From NCBI RefSeq assembly GCF_013170825.1, contig NZ_CP033365.1, positions 6,088,001 through 6,152,000 on the forward strand: a DNA stretch of 64,000 nucleotides, in the 5' to 3' direction. This DNA comes from Mesorhizobium sp. NZP2298. GTDB lineage: Bacteria > Pseudomonadota > Alphaproteobacteria > Rhizobiales > Rhizobiaceae. Of this stretch, positions 1 to 8,715 are shown in pieces. A model generated the notes under the pieces. That model was not told the DNA's origin. It did not search any database and saw only the letters and a program-made list of their open reading frames with translations. The translations under genes were made by a program, and so were the position numbers. The stretch's first letter is position 1, and each line of letters starts with the position of its first letter.

Positions 1-529
1 TTGCCAGGTCGACCCCGTTTGGAACGAGACTGACAAGCTCCGGCGCCAAACCCACGGCAAGTGCTTGTGACCAGGCTTCGCGGCATACCACAATGGTGTG
101 GCTCTCGGTTGTGCGCGCCACACTGATTTCCTGCGGATGCAAGCTCATGCCATGCAAGGTAGCAACGGTCGGCGTCCCGCTCAGTCGGCCGGCCACCGCC
201 GCCACGGTATGGGCGTTCATCAGGTGAGCGTGCAGCAGGTCGACACGCGTTTCACGGACGAGCGTACAGATAAATTCGACTGTCTTCCAAGGTGGATCGT
301 CACGCAGCGGCGCAATGTAGACGTCCCTGCCTTCCGATCTCAACAATGCGGTGTAAGGGCTCTCATAGGGGCACAGGAGCGAGACTTTGTACTCGTTCGA
401 TGGCAGGTTCGCAGCCAGATTGCGCACGTAATTTTCCATGCCGCCGACAATGGCATTGCCCAACACCTCAAGGACATGTGTGCGCTCATCAGTTTGGCCG
501 CCTGGTAGCACTCGTGGGGTCCGGGCCAT
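1..529 (-). CDS. GT4-type glycosyltransferase, N-terminal part, runs off the left edge
   Basis: Reading leftward from an ATG at 529 the frame stays open to base 1, giving about 176 residues with no stop. The translation has the N-terminal signature of GT-B fold family 4 glycosyltransferases: VGGMENYVRNLA near residues 28-39 (the glycine-rich donor loop), DLLHAHLMNAHT, GTPTVATLHGMS and, near the edge, LVPNGVDLA. Proteins of this kind transfer a sugar from a nucleotide donor onto a growing surface polysaccharide at the cytoplasmic face of the membrane. Its ATG overlaps the stop of the amidohydrolase upstream (ATGA), so the two are probably co-transcribed. The donor-binding C-terminal half is outside the window, so donor and acceptor cannot be called. 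Confidence 0.85.
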   Translation of the reverse strand, partial: MARTPRVLPGGQTDERTHVLEVLGNAIVGGMENYVRNLAANLPSNEYKVSLLCPYESPYTALLRSEGRDVYIAPLRDDPPWKTVEFICTLVRETRVDLLHAHLMNAHTVAAVAGRLSGTPTVATLHGMSLHPQEISVARTTESHTIVVCREAWSQALAVGLAPELVSLVPNGVDLA

Positions 530-1353
530 CAGTTTCCTCCTTGCGCAGGTCGCAGCCTTAGCCAATCCATTGCCGTCCCCGACATGATTGCATTTCGCTC
601 ATCGGTAGCGACATCGAGCTGATCGAGAATCCCCCCGACCTCGTCTAATGCAGCGTGGATATGAGCACCGCTGCAGGGCAAGAAACGGTCGCTTCCGAAT
701 TGCAGCGAGCGTGGCCCGATCACGTCGATTGCCTTGCGAAAAACCTCGTTACGATAAATCGGAGGTGGTCCAAAGGACAGGTCGAAGCGAAACTGGCTTT
801 CGGCTGGATCTACGCCATTGATCCGGTCGATAACACCGACAGCATTGGCTTCGTCACACCAAGGCCAGCCAAGGTGGGCCAAAGTCACGCGAAGGCCGGG
901 ATGATCGCGAACCGCTTCATAGAAGGACGGCCGGCAGAACCGGCCAGATCGGCCGTCAATAAAAATTCCGCTATGAAACAGGATGGGAAGACCTAGTTTC
1001 GCGGCGACGGCGTACACACGGTGAGCGCACTCATCATACGGATACCATCCGGTTGGGACCATCTTCAGCGCGCGAATACCGGGGAGCGCGGCTGCCTCCT
1101 CGAGATCGTCGGCTGCTTGCGGATGGAGCGGGTTGACAACCGCGAACCCAACCAGCCGATCCGAGTGGCCCTTGACGAGCTCGGAAAGGTACCGGTTGCC
1201 GGCACGCAGCGACTCGCGGTCGTTGAGCGAGTAAGGCGGGGTCAGGAACGGAGCGAGCAGGAAGGCAATGTCCACGCCCGCATCGTCCAGCGTCCGTAGC
1301 ACATCTGCCGTCGTCTCTCGGCCCGAAGTATGAAGGTGTGCATCAACAATCAT
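529..1353 (-). CDS. amidohydrolase family (PF04909-type) metal-dependent hydrolase
   Basis: A 274-residue TIM-barrel hydrolase of the amidohydrolase-2 group, which includes lactone hydrolases and decarboxylases. The metal-site pattern is visible: VDAHLH at the N-terminus (HxH), LFHSGIF in the middle, VTLAHLGWPW, and FGSDRFLPC near the C-terminus supplying the late Asp. I start it at the ATG at 1353 because a GGGGAGG ribosome site lies just upstream; an in-frame start at 1407 would add 18 residues without such a site. The stop overlaps the start of the glycosyltransferase on its left. The substrate is unknown; the setting suggests a sugar lactone or acylated sugar, which is inference. It is divergent from the glycosyltransferase at 1525. 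Confidence 0.8.
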   Translation of the reverse strand: MIVDAHLHTSGRETTADVLRTLDDAGVDIAFLLAPFLTPPYSLNDRESLRAGNRYLSELVKGHSDRLVGFAVVNPLHPQAADDLEEAAALPGIRALKMVPTGWYPYDECAHRVYAVAAKLGLPILFHSGIFIDGRSGRFCRPSFYEAVRDHPGLRVTLAHLGWPWCDEANAVGVIDRINGVDPAESQFRFDLSFGPPPIYRNEVFRKAIDVIGPRSLQFGSDRFLPCSGAHIHAALDEVGGILDQLDVATDERNAIMSGTAMDWLRLRPAQGGN

Positions 1354-1524
1354 TGGCGCCTCCCCGCCGACAACTTGCGGAGGTGATGCCCGTTCCCGCC
1401 CTGCCAAGAAAATCGTGGGTTCGTTGATCTAGGGTGGGAAAGACAAAATTCCGCGTCGCCATGGAACCCGATTTGCGAACGGAGCTTGATCCACCACAAG
1501 CCAACCCGAATGCGGATCTTTGCA

Positions 1525-2694
1525 ATGGATCAAACTGTATCCAACCCCATGCTCGTGCCATTTGATAAGCCTCTTCTGATTTGTTTTTCCCACCTGCGGT
1601 GGGACTTTGTTTATCAACGCCCACAGCATTTGATGACGCGCGCCGCGGCGGATTACGCCGTTGTGTTCTTCGAAGAGCCCGTCTTCGAGCCTGTCCAGAC
1701 CGCTCTTCTGCGCCGCAAGGCGGTTGCGCCAGGCCTTGAAGTTGTCACTCCGATTGTGCCGCAGCATCAATGCGGGACGGATGTCGAGCGAGCCATCGCC
1801 GTTCTGCTTGAGCAGCTCGTTGCCGGAATCGAGCACGACCAGTTGGTGACCTGGTACTACACACCCATGGCCTTGAAGATCACGGAAGCGCTGCAGGAGG
1901 ATGTCTGCGTCTACGACTGCATGGACGAACTTTCTGCCTTCAAAAACGCACCTCCCGAACTCGAGCGACTGGAAGAGCAGCTCTTCGGCAAGGCCGACGT
2001 CGTGTTCACCGGTGGAATGAGCCTCTATGAGTCCAAGCGCAGCCGGCATCCCTCCGTCCATGCATTTCCAAGCAGCATAGATGCGGCACACTTCCATCAG
2101 GCGCGCCGGCCCCAGGCAGACCCAGCAGACCAACGGAGCATTGTCCATCCCCGTGTAGGCTTCTTCGGTGTCATCGACGAACGGTTGGACATCGACCTGG
2201 TTGCTAAAACCGCTGCGGCGATGCCTGAGGTCCAGTTCGTCTCGATCGGCCCAGTGGTCAAGATCGACGCGGCCACTCTGCCGGTCGGCTCAAATATTCA
2301 TTGGCTGGGCGCCAAGCGGTACGCCGAATTGCCCAGATACTTGGCTGGTTGGGACGTAGGATGGATGCCTTTCGCCTTGAACGAGGCCACGCGATATATC
2401 AGCCCGACGAAGACGCCTGAGTTCCTCGCCGGCGGGCTGCCGGTCGTATCGACTGCAATCGTCGATGTGGTTCAAACCTACGGTCATCGCGGACTGGTCA
2501 AGATTGCGGATGCAGGCTCGATGCCAGCTGCTCTCAGCATCGCTCTGCGCCAAGGTCGCGGTCCCATGGCCAAGGTCGACACGTTCCTCTCGGGAATGTC
2601 TTGGGACACGACCTGGAGCGCGATGCACGATCTGCTCAAGCCGGCGAAAGTTTTGCGTCATCCTGGTTTCCGGAGCTTGGTCGACCATGTTTGA
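1525..2694 (+). CDS. glycosyltransferase (GT-B fold), partner of glf
   Basis: About 389 residues. The N-terminal motif HLRWDFVYQRPQHLM is typical of a group of GT-B glycosyltransferases often found directly ahead of UDP-galactopyranose mutase. Further on are VYDCMDELSAF, GFFGVIDERLD at the start of the donor domain, and SPTKTPEFLAGGLPVVST, the C-terminal region that binds the nucleotide sugar. The start is uncertain: ATGs at 1510, 1525 and 1549 are possible, none with a strong ribosome site, and 1525 is a compromise. The 3' end overlaps glf by 8 bases, indicating coupled translation. A role in adding galactofuranose or another sugar to a surface glycan is inferred from glf. Confidence 0.8.
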   Translation: MDQTVSNPMLVPFDKPLLICFSHLRWDFVYQRPQHLMTRAAADYAVVFFEEPVFEPVQTALLRRKAVAPGLEVVTPIVPQHQCGTDVERAIAVLLEQLVAGIEHDQLVTWYYTPMALKITEALQEDVCVYDCMDELSAFKNAPPELERLEEQLFGKADVVFTGGMSLYESKRSRHPSVHAFPSSIDAAHFHQARRPQADPADQRSIVHPRVGFFGVIDERLDIDLVAKTAAAMPEVQFVSIGPVVKIDAATLPVGSNIHWLGAKRYAELPRYLAGWDVGWMPFALNEATRYISPTKTPEFLAGGLPVVSTAIVDVVQTYGHRGLVKIADAGSMPAALSIALRQGRGPMAKVDTFLSGMSWDTTWSAMHDLLKPAKVLRHPGFRSLVDHV

Positions 2695-3817
2695 TTGGCT
2701 TGTCGTCGGCGCAGGCTTCGCCGGAAGCGTTTTGGCAGAGCGGCTAGCCAGCCAGCGCGGAGAGACAGTCCTTGTCGTCGACCGTCGCAGTCACATCGGT
2801 GGCAACGCTTTCGATTGGTACGATGAAGCCGGCATTCTGGTGCATCGCTACGGGCCGCACATTTTCCACACCAACGCTGAACCCATCGTCACTTACTTGT
2901 CTCAGTTCACGGTTTGGCGTCCCTATGAACACCGTGTTCTGGCCAAGGTCGACGGTCAGCTTGTGCCAATTCCGATCAACCTGGACACGATCAATCGCCT
3001 CTATGGGCTCGACCTGAATTCCGAGCAGATGGAGCATTTTTTGTCCGAACGCAAAGAGAGCGTGGAAGAGATCCGCACCGCCGAGGACGTTGTCGTGGGC
3101 ACGGTGGGGCGCGAACTCTACGAGAAATTCTTCCAAGGCTACACGCGTAAGCAGTGGGGGGTCGATCCCTCGCAGCTGAGCAAATCTGTCACGGCGCGCG
3201 TGCCGACACGAACCAATCGCGACGACAGGTATTTCGCCGACACGTTCCAAAGCATGCCGGCGGGCGGCTACACACGCATGTTTCAACGGATGCTGGCCCA
3301 TCCCAATATCAAGGTGTTGCTGCAGACAGACTACCGCGAGGTTCGAGATGTCATCCCCTGTCGCCGCCTCGTCTATACCGGTCCAATCGATGAGTTCTTC
3401 GATTTCAGGCTGGGCAAATTGCCGTATCGATCGTTGCGCTTCGAGCACGTCACACTCGACACGCCACGGTTTCAGCCAGTCGCAGTGGTCAATTACCCCC
3501 AAACCGAGGCCTTCACCAGGGTCACGGAATATAAGCATATGACGGGACAGCAGCATCCTCAAACCAGCCTGACCTACGAATATCCGACGGATGACGGCGA
3601 TCCCTACTATCCGGTGCCCAGGGCGGAGAATGAAGTGCTTTACAAGCGATACGAGGCACTCGCCGCTCAGCAAACCGATGCGATTTTCGTCGGTCGGCTG
3701 GCAACCTACCGGTACTACAATATGGATCAGGTGATTGGTCAGGCGCTGGCCGCCTTCAATCGCATTCAGAAGGCGGGCGCGCCGCAGCTTTCCCTCGCCA
3801 AGGGCGCGGCGGGGTAG
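2687..3817 (+). CDS. glf: UDP-galactopyranose mutase
   Basis: A 376-residue cytoplasmic flavoenzyme that interconverts UDP-galactopyranose and UDP-galactofuranose. The FAD-binding Rossmann motif VVGAGFAGSVLAERLA is at residues 6-21, followed by DRRSHIGGNAFD and VHRYGPHIFHT, all hallmarks of Glf. The C-terminal region has EYPTDDGDPYYPVPRAENE, the conserved substrate and flavin contact segment, and ends at the usual length for the family. The ATG at 2687 is set by the Rossmann motif; the frame is open further upstream but that part lies inside the preceding gene. It supplies the furanose donor that the neighbouring glycosyltransferases would use. Confidence 0.95.
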   Translation: MFDWLVVGAGFAGSVLAERLASQRGETVLVVDRRSHIGGNAFDWYDEAGILVHRYGPHIFHTNAEPIVTYLSQFTVWRPYEHRVLAKVDGQLVPIPINLDTINRLYGLDLNSEQMEHFLSERKESVEEIRTAEDVVVGTVGRELYEKFFQGYTRKQWGVDPSQLSKSVTARVPTRTNRDDRYFADTFQSMPAGGYTRMFQRMLAHPNIKVLLQTDYREVRDVIPCRRLVYTGPIDEFFDFRLGKLPYRSLRFEHVTLDTPRFQPVAVVNYPQTEAFTRVTEYKHMTGQQHPQTSLTYEYPTDDGDPYYPVPRAENEVLYKRYEALAAQQTDAIFVGRLATYRYYNMDQVIGQALAAFNRIQKAGAPQLSLAKGAAG

Positions 3818-3819
3818 TC

Positions 3820-5460
3820 ATGGTGGAAGTTTGGGGAGGCATTGAATGCAGCGTGGTTCGAGTCGGTGGCGTGATCCGCGATCAACTCGCCGAAACCGGG
3901 CATTCAAAGCGTATCGGGGATTTGAATCTTGTCGCGTCCCTCGGCATCAAAACGCTTCGATATCCTGCGTTGTGGGAGCACGTCGAGGCGGTGGAAGGCA
4001 GCGATGACTGGAGCTGGCTCGACCAGCGGCTTCAACAGATGCACCAGCTCGGCATCGCTCCAATAGCTGCCCTTGTCCATCACGGCAGTGGGCCGTGCTG
4101 GACGTCCATTCTCGCTCCGGATTTTGCCGAACGGCTAGCCGCGTTTGCCGGTCGGCTCGCAAGTCGATACCCGTGGATAAAGACTTTCACGCCAATCAAC
4201 GAACCAATGACAACCGCCCGTCTCAGCGGCCTCTATGGCTTCTGGCACCCACACCGGACGGACGAGTCAACTTGCCTGCGGCTTCTGGTAGCCCAGTGCC
4301 GTGCGATAGCGATGACAATGTCGGCCATCCGCAAGATCATCCCCGACGCGCGCCTCCTGCAGACCGAGGATGTCGGAAAGATTTTTGCCACACCAGAGCT
4401 AGCATATCAGGCTGAATACGAGAACGGCCGGCGATGGCTATCGCTGGATCTGCTTTGTGGGCATGTCGGTCAGTATCATCCGTTCCATCAACGCCTCCTC
4501 GACGCTGGTGTCGATCCAGCCCACTTGGCAGAGTTGGAGGGCACGCCCTGCACGCCGGACCTGATCGGCGTTGATTACTACCTCACCAGCGATCGGTTCC
4601 TAGACCACCGGGTCGATAGGCACCCTCGAGAACCGGTCGGCGGCAACGGCATCGTTCCCTATGTCGACATCGCTGCTTTCCGTACCGACGCGCCAGCCTG
4701 CGAACTGGGGTTTGCCTCGCGCCTGCGCGAGGTGTGGCGCCGCTATTCTCTACCGGTGGTTATCGGAGAAGTGCACAACGCCTGCACCCGCGAGGAACAG
4801 CTTCGCTGGTTCATGGAGGGATGGGAAGCTGCTACCGACTGCGCGGCTGAGGGCATTGACGTACGGGCTGTGACGGCTTGGTCAATGTTCGGCGCCATGG
4901 ACTGGAATTCCATGATGATGCGCCAGGATGGATACTACGAATGCGGAGTATTCGACGCGAGGGCGGATCTTCCGCGCCGCACAATTATGGCCGATGCCAT
5001 TTCGACCTTGGTCAACAAGCAATCGTTCTGCCATCCCGTGCTTGCACAGACCGGCTGGTGGCGCGCGCCGCGCAACAGGTTGGGAAAATCGCCCACGATC
5101 CAGCTCAGAGGGTTTGACCGGCGGCTATCGATCCTGGGAGAATGTTGCAGCCGCCGGCGACTTTCAGCGAGGGCGGCGCCCCAGCAGGCAGGATCTCCGG
5201 ATGCGTGGGTTGAGCTAAGCGTGGGGGGCTCGGGACGCGGCTCGCAAGCTGTCTTGTTTGGAAGATATTGCCGGAGCAAGATGTTTTCGCTGGCGGTGTC
5301 TGATAGTGTGGACTGGGTTGCCGCCTGCAACGCATTTCTCGACTTGGTAGTCGACGGCCTTACAGGGTCCTATGAGCTGGTTTCCGCACATCGGGACAAC
5401 CAGTATCGAATCGCCGAACGCCCGATCTCCCTTGCCGCGACCATGTCGCTTCAGCGCTGA
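3820..5460 (+). CDS. glycoside hydrolase family 1-like protein with degenerate C-terminus
   Basis: Residues 1 to about 400 form a GH1-type barrel: TFTPINEP holds the acid/base position (E128), VIGEVHNA the nucleophile position (E317), and AVTAWSMFGAMDWNSMM the late aglycone region. In many rhizobial relatives, from memory, this barrel is fused to an RmlD-like sugar-nucleotide reductase domain, reaching about 700 residues. Here the protein is 546 residues, and after GWWRAPRN the sequence turns Arg- and Ser-rich. Only a short stretch near 500-515 (FLDLVVDGLTGSYELV) still resembles the end of an RmlD domain. It begins 2 bases after glf, so it belongs to the same operon. Whether it hydrolyses or transfers sugars is unknown. 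Confidence 0.75.
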   Translation: MVEVWGGIECSVVRVGGVIRDQLAETGHSKRIGDLNLVASLGIKTLRYPALWEHVEAVEGSDDWSWLDQRLQQMHQLGIAPIAALVHHGSGPCWTSILAPDFAERLAAFAGRLASRYPWIKTFTPINEPMTTARLSGLYGFWHPHRTDESTCLRLLVAQCRAIAMTMSAIRKIIPDARLLQTEDVGKIFATPELAYQAEYENGRRWLSLDLLCGHVGQYHPFHQRLLDAGVDPAHLAELEGTPCTPDLIGVDYYLTSDRFLDHRVDRHPREPVGGNGIVPYVDIAAFRTDAPACELGFASRLREVWRRYSLPVVIGEVHNACTREEQLRWFMEGWEAATDCAAEGIDVRAVTAWSMFGAMDWNSMMMRQDGYYECGVFDARADLPRRTIMADAISTLVNKQSFCHPVLAQTGWWRAPRNRLGKSPTIQLRGFDRRLSILGECCSRRRLSARAAPQQAGSPDAWVELSVGGSGRGSQAVLFGRYCRSKMFSLAVSDSVDWVAACNAFLDLVVDGLTGSYELVSAHRDNQYRIAERPISLAATMSLQR

Positions 5461-5714
5461 TATAGCACTGGTCTTCAACTGATCCTATTGGCCGACTTGC
5501 ATAACACGCGGACGCAGCGGATCGCCCGCTCCACCGCCGTTCCTCGGAAGTTCGTGCTGCAGAATTCCTTGGGTGCAGGCCGTAGCGGGTCATCTCGGAC
5601 GTTTTTTTCCGCTTGCGCCGACGGGATGAATGCGGCGCCCAGCAAGAGCGATCGATTCAACCTATATCAATGGCTGCAACGTGTGATGTTTCGTTGGTAA
5701 GTTACCTGAGCTCG

Positions 5715-6434
5715 TCAGCGCGGATCTCGCACCATACTGAGGTACGTCGGATCAAATTCCGCGATCTCTTGCAGGCGCTCCCAATCGATGATTGTCAACA
5801 ACTGATCAGCCCAAGTAATCGCGTCAAGCTTACGAAGTTCGCCTACGATTCGGTTCATATGGACTACCGACAGTCCCAGCACGTCGGCAAGTTCTGCCTG
5901 CGTTATGGGTAGACGGAAACTCCGGCCGGCTGTGCGATTTACCACATTCAATCGGACATAAAGTTCGCAAATCAGATGGGCTAGATGGGAAATTTTCGAT
6001 CGACGCCCCATAGCAACGATCCATTCCCGGTGTATCGCCCCATCCACTAGCGTATCCAACCAGAGAAGGCGCGTAAGGTGAGGCGCCGTCTCTGTAAGTC
6101 TTCGCAGTCGATTATGATCGGCAAAGAGCACGCGACAAGCCGACAAGGCGATAATGCCGTGGTCCATTGTCTTCAGCAGGAAAGCGTGAAGGTCGACGAA
6201 GTCTCCCGGCACTTGAAGCGACGTGAATTGGCGACCGCCGTCCTCCAGCACTTTGTATCGCGCAGCCAGTCCCTCGACCAGCAGGGTGCTGTAGGTTGGA
6301 CGGGAGCCCGCAGACACCAAATCCTGACCGATGGCGAAATCACGTCCGATTGATATCGTCTGCGTTAGCAAAGCCCGTTCGGACTCTGAGAGAGCATCAT
6401 GTTGTTCCAGCTGCAAAAAGAGCGATTCAAGCAT
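5715..6434 (-). CDS. Crp/Fnr family transcriptional regulator
   Basis: A 239-residue regulator with an N-terminal cyclic-nucleotide-binding-like beta barrel (about 20-130, including LQVPGDFVDLHAFLL) and a C-terminal winged helix-turn-helix (about 150-225) with ITQAELADVLGLSVVHMNRIVGELRK as the recognition region. The cysteine cluster that binds the iron-sulphur centre in Fnr is absent, so it is not a direct oxygen sensor of that type. It resembles the many uncharacterised rhizobial Crp/Fnr proteins. It is divergent from the small DUF6894 gene and convergent with the GH1-like gene. The signal is unknown. Confidence 0.88.
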   Translation of the reverse strand: MLESLFLQLEQHDALSESERALLTQTISIGRDFAIGQDLVSAGSRPTYSTLLVEGLAARYKVLEDGGRQFTSLQVPGDFVDLHAFLLKTMDHGIIALSACRVLFADHNRLRRLTETAPHLTRLLWLDTLVDGAIHREWIVAMGRRSKISHLAHLICELYVRLNVVNRTAGRSFRLPITQAELADVLGLSVVHMNRIVGELRKLDAITWADQLLTIIDWERLQEIAEFDPTYLSMVRDPR

Positions 6435-6624
6435 TACGTGACCCGAAGTGTATAGGCGTACAATAGCTGACTGCCTTGCCGGATTAGCGAGAAGAGCTGG
6501 CAGTCCCTACCTCAAAATGAGCTCGCCGCCACAATCTGGTGTATTTTCCACACAAACGCCAGCAGTGAAGGAACCACGATTCATCGAGCGGATTTATGAT
6601 GTGGCATCCCGCGGTGATTTCCCG

Positions 6625-6861
6625 ATGAACCGATATTTTTTCGATGTCTACAACAGTGACGGCCAGGTTCTCGATGATGACGGCCAGTTTTTCGAATCGC
6701 GGGATCGGGCCCGCGCCGAGGCGCTGCGAATCCTGCATGACATAGCTCGAGATGAGATGCCTGACCGCGACCTTGTCAAGCTCACTGTGAAGGTCAGGAG
6801 TGACGGAGGCGCACAGATGTTCGAAGCGTCGCTGATCTTGACGTCAGGCTGGAGCGCATAG
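6625..6861 (+). CDS. DUF6894 family small protein
   Basis: About 78 residues opening MNRYFFDVYNSDGQVLDDDG, the typical start of the small DUF6894 proteins that are plentiful in Rhizobiales. A central helix (SRDRARAEALRILHDIARDE) is followed by a C-terminal strand (KLTVKVRSDGGAQMFEASL). The frame is open further upstream, but the family motif fixes the start at 6625. No function is established for the family. It is divergent from the Crp/Fnr gene. Confidence 0.7.
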   Translation: MNRYFFDVYNSDGQVLDDDGQFFESRDRARAEALRILHDIARDEMPDRDLVKLTVKVRSDGGAQMFEASLILTSGWSA

Positions 6862-7091
6862 ACATCATCGCCGAGCTTCGGCCACGACTGGTCGCCAGCA
6901 GGCGTGTAGCGCCGCCACCGATGGAGCACCACCGCCACTTCAAGACCGGATATGCCAGTTTGGTGATCAACTATCGCGCATCGTTGCTCACGCTAATCTT
7001 CAGCCGGACCGACGAATATGCCGAACCATAGAGCGGTTTTTCCGCCTAGCTGCCTAGCTTCAGTACCCAACGACATCGGGCTCGGTCTTTT

Positions 7092-7324
7092 TTAGGCTAT
7101 GCACGGCGACGAGGGTGACGGGATGATAAGGCGGAGCGGGGCGCCGCGGGGGCGTAGCCCCTTTGCCCAGAGCCGCAGCGCTTCCCAGTGGATTCCGGCA
7201 ACCACTTTCAGCGTCAGCAGCGGATACGACAGGAACGCGCGCATGAGCGCGGCATCGGTCACGTCACGTCGCTTTCCGGAGAAACTCCGAGCGCTGGAGT
7301 TGGAGAAAACAACGAGGATGTATT
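7092..7324 (-). pseudogene. DUF1365 gene, C-terminal fragment beside the IS
   Basis: On the minus strand the frame reads SFSGKRRDVTDAALMRAF, then LSYPLLTLKVVAGIHWEALR and LWAKGL before a stop at 7092. This is the conserved C-terminal end of DUF1365 proteins, which are normally about 250 residues. The fragment keeps some 65-75 residues and runs into the left end of the IS481-type element at 7329. The flank on the far side of the element (from 8358) does not read clearly as the missing N-terminal part, so the gene is truncated by more than the insertion alone. Confidence 0.7.
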
Positions 7325-7340
7325 CTAGGTGTGTAGTCCC
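7325..7340 (+). repeat. IS left end: CTAG target copy plus terminal inverted repeat
   Basis: CTAG (7325-7328) followed by GTGTGTAGTCCC. It is the inverted match of the right end apart from one base (A against G at the eighth position). Confidence 0.75.
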
Positions 7341-8353
7341 TGAGTGTGATGGTGCATCATCGAACCTGAGTCGTCAGGATGAGGATGCCCTATGGCAAGT
7401 GTTCTTCACGGCAGCGCCCGCACGACGCCGCGTCTTCGAGCCGAGCTCCAAGCGTCGCAAGAGAGCACCCGGTCCCTTGCCATCCGATATGGGCTGAACC
7501 CGAAGACAGTAGCCAAATGGCGCAAGCGGACCACGACGGCCGATACGCCGATGGGTCCGAAGACACCCAAGAGCACGGTGCTTACGCCGGCGGAGGAAGC
7601 CATCGTGGTGGCATTCCGCCAGAAGACGCTGCTGCCGCTGGACGACGTGCTCGGTTGCCTGAGGGATACCATCCCCAACCTCAGCCGTAGCGCATTGCAC
7701 CGCTGCCTCCAGCGCCATGGCATCTCCCGGCTGCCGGTCGAGGCGATCAAGGATCAGCGTACGAGGTTCAAGACCTACGAGATCGGCTATGTCCATATCG
7801 ACAGCTGCGAACTGCGCCATGCGGACGGCAAGCTGGTCATGTTCCTGGCGATCGATCGTGTCTCGAAGTTCACCTTTGTCGAGTTCCATGACTGTGCCGG
7901 CAAGATGGAAGGCGCGGCCTTCCTCAGGAGCGTGGTCGAAGTCTTCCCTTACCAGATCCACACCGTGCTCACCGACAATGGCATGGCCTTCGCCGACCTG
8001 CCCAAGAACCGTCACGGGCCCAGCCGACGCTTCCTCGGTCCGCACATCTTCGACCGGGTCTGCATGGCCAATGGCATCGAGCACCGGCTAACCAAACCCT
8101 ACCATCCTTGGACAAATGGTCAGGCCGAGCGGATGAACCGCACCATCAAGGACGCCACGGTCAAGATCTACCACTACGACGATCTGGAAAGCCTCAAGGC
8201 CCATGTCCTGACCTTCGTCACCGCCTACAACTTCGCCAAGCACCTCAAGGCCCTGAGATGGAAAACACCCTATCAGGTGATCTGCGACGCATGGACAAAG
8301 GATCCGTCAATCTTCAAGATCAACCCGCACCATCTCATTGCGGGACCACACAC
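7329..8353 (+). mobile_element. IS481-family insertion sequence in a CTAG target
   Basis: About 1025 bases. The left end GTGTGTAGTCCC (7329-7340) and the right end GGGACCACACAC (8342-8353) are inverted repeats with one mismatch. Each end is flanked by CTAG (7325-7328 and 8354-8357), consistent with a short target duplication; insertion into CTAG-centred sites is known for IS481 itself. One transposase gene fills the element. The ends are intact and the transposase is full length, so the copy may be active. Confidence 0.85.
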
Positions 8354-8357
8354 CTAG
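7392..8357 (+). CDS. IS481 family transposase
   Basis: A 321-residue DDE transposase. The N-terminal helix-turn-helix includes QESTRSLAIRYGLNPKTVAKWR (about 23-44), with SALHRCLQRHGISRLP as the second DNA-binding segment. The rve integrase core follows, with catalytic Asp candidates in GYVHIDSCELRHADG and VLTDNGMAFADLPKN, then HPWTNGQAERMNRTIKDAT for the Glu. The length matches IS481 proteins. The last sense codon is at the element border and the stop comes from the flanking CTAG. It is the only gene of the insertion sequence at 7329-8353. Confidence 0.93.
   Translation: MASVLHGSARTTPRLRAELQASQESTRSLAIRYGLNPKTVAKWRKRTTTADTPMGPKTPKSTVLTPAEEAIVVAFRQKTLLPLDDVLGCLRDTIPNLSRSALHRCLQRHGISRLPVEAIKDQRTRFKTYEIGYVHIDSCELRHADGKLVMFLAIDRVSKFTFVEFHDCAGKMEGAAFLRSVVEVFPYQIHTVLTDNGMAFADLPKNRHGPSRRFLGPHIFDRVCMANGIEHRLTKPYHPWTNGQAERMNRTIKDATVKIYHYDDLESLKAHVLTFVTAYNFAKHLKALRWKTPYQVICDAWTKDPSIFKINPHHLIAGPHT
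8342..8357 (+). repeat. IS right end: terminal inverted repeat plus CTAG target copy
   Basis: GGGACCACACAC followed by CTAG (8354-8357). The transposase stop codon TAG (8355-8357) lies inside the CTAG rather than inside the element. Confidence 0.75.
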
Positions 8358-8498
8358 TCTAGAATGAAATTTCCAATCCTCTAATCCGAGCGATCGCGAC
8401 ATCCTACCGCAGCGGCCCTGTGCCTTCTTATGTGGTGGATCGCAGAAAGCGCGATATAGGTATCGCCATTGTCTGCAGAAGGGACTTTCCGGCGAGGA

Positions 8499-8715
8499 TC
8501 ATGGCCTCTCCGTTTTTGCGTTCTCTTTCTGGGCCATGTTGTTGGCGGCAATCAGCCGTTTCAGCGCCCGCAAGGTCTCGCCCCGGGGCAGCCGGCTTCC
8601 ACATGCATACCCACTATCGCCTGGAGGCCGGGCTCTGTTGCTTCTTGGCAGTCCACATCGCGGTCGTCATAGTCGTCCTGCAGCTTCGACGATTGATGAT
8701 GGTTGCTCTCAGTTT
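8499..8715 (-). pseudogene. remnant of a small rhizobial hypothetical gene, frameshifted
   Basis: On the minus strand one frame reads LQDDYDDRDVDCQEATEPGLQ then AIVGMHVEAG. After a run of C and G near 8590 the reading continues in a neighbouring frame as RGETLRALKRLIAANNMAQ to a stop at 8499. The two halves together look like one helical protein broken by a one-base change. No start codon is left before an upstream stop near 8716. The family assignment is from memory only. Confidence 0.35.

Noticed and set aside
2744..3673. A 309-residue minus-strand frame opposite glf
   Set aside because: It is antisense to a textbook UDP-galactopyranose mutase.
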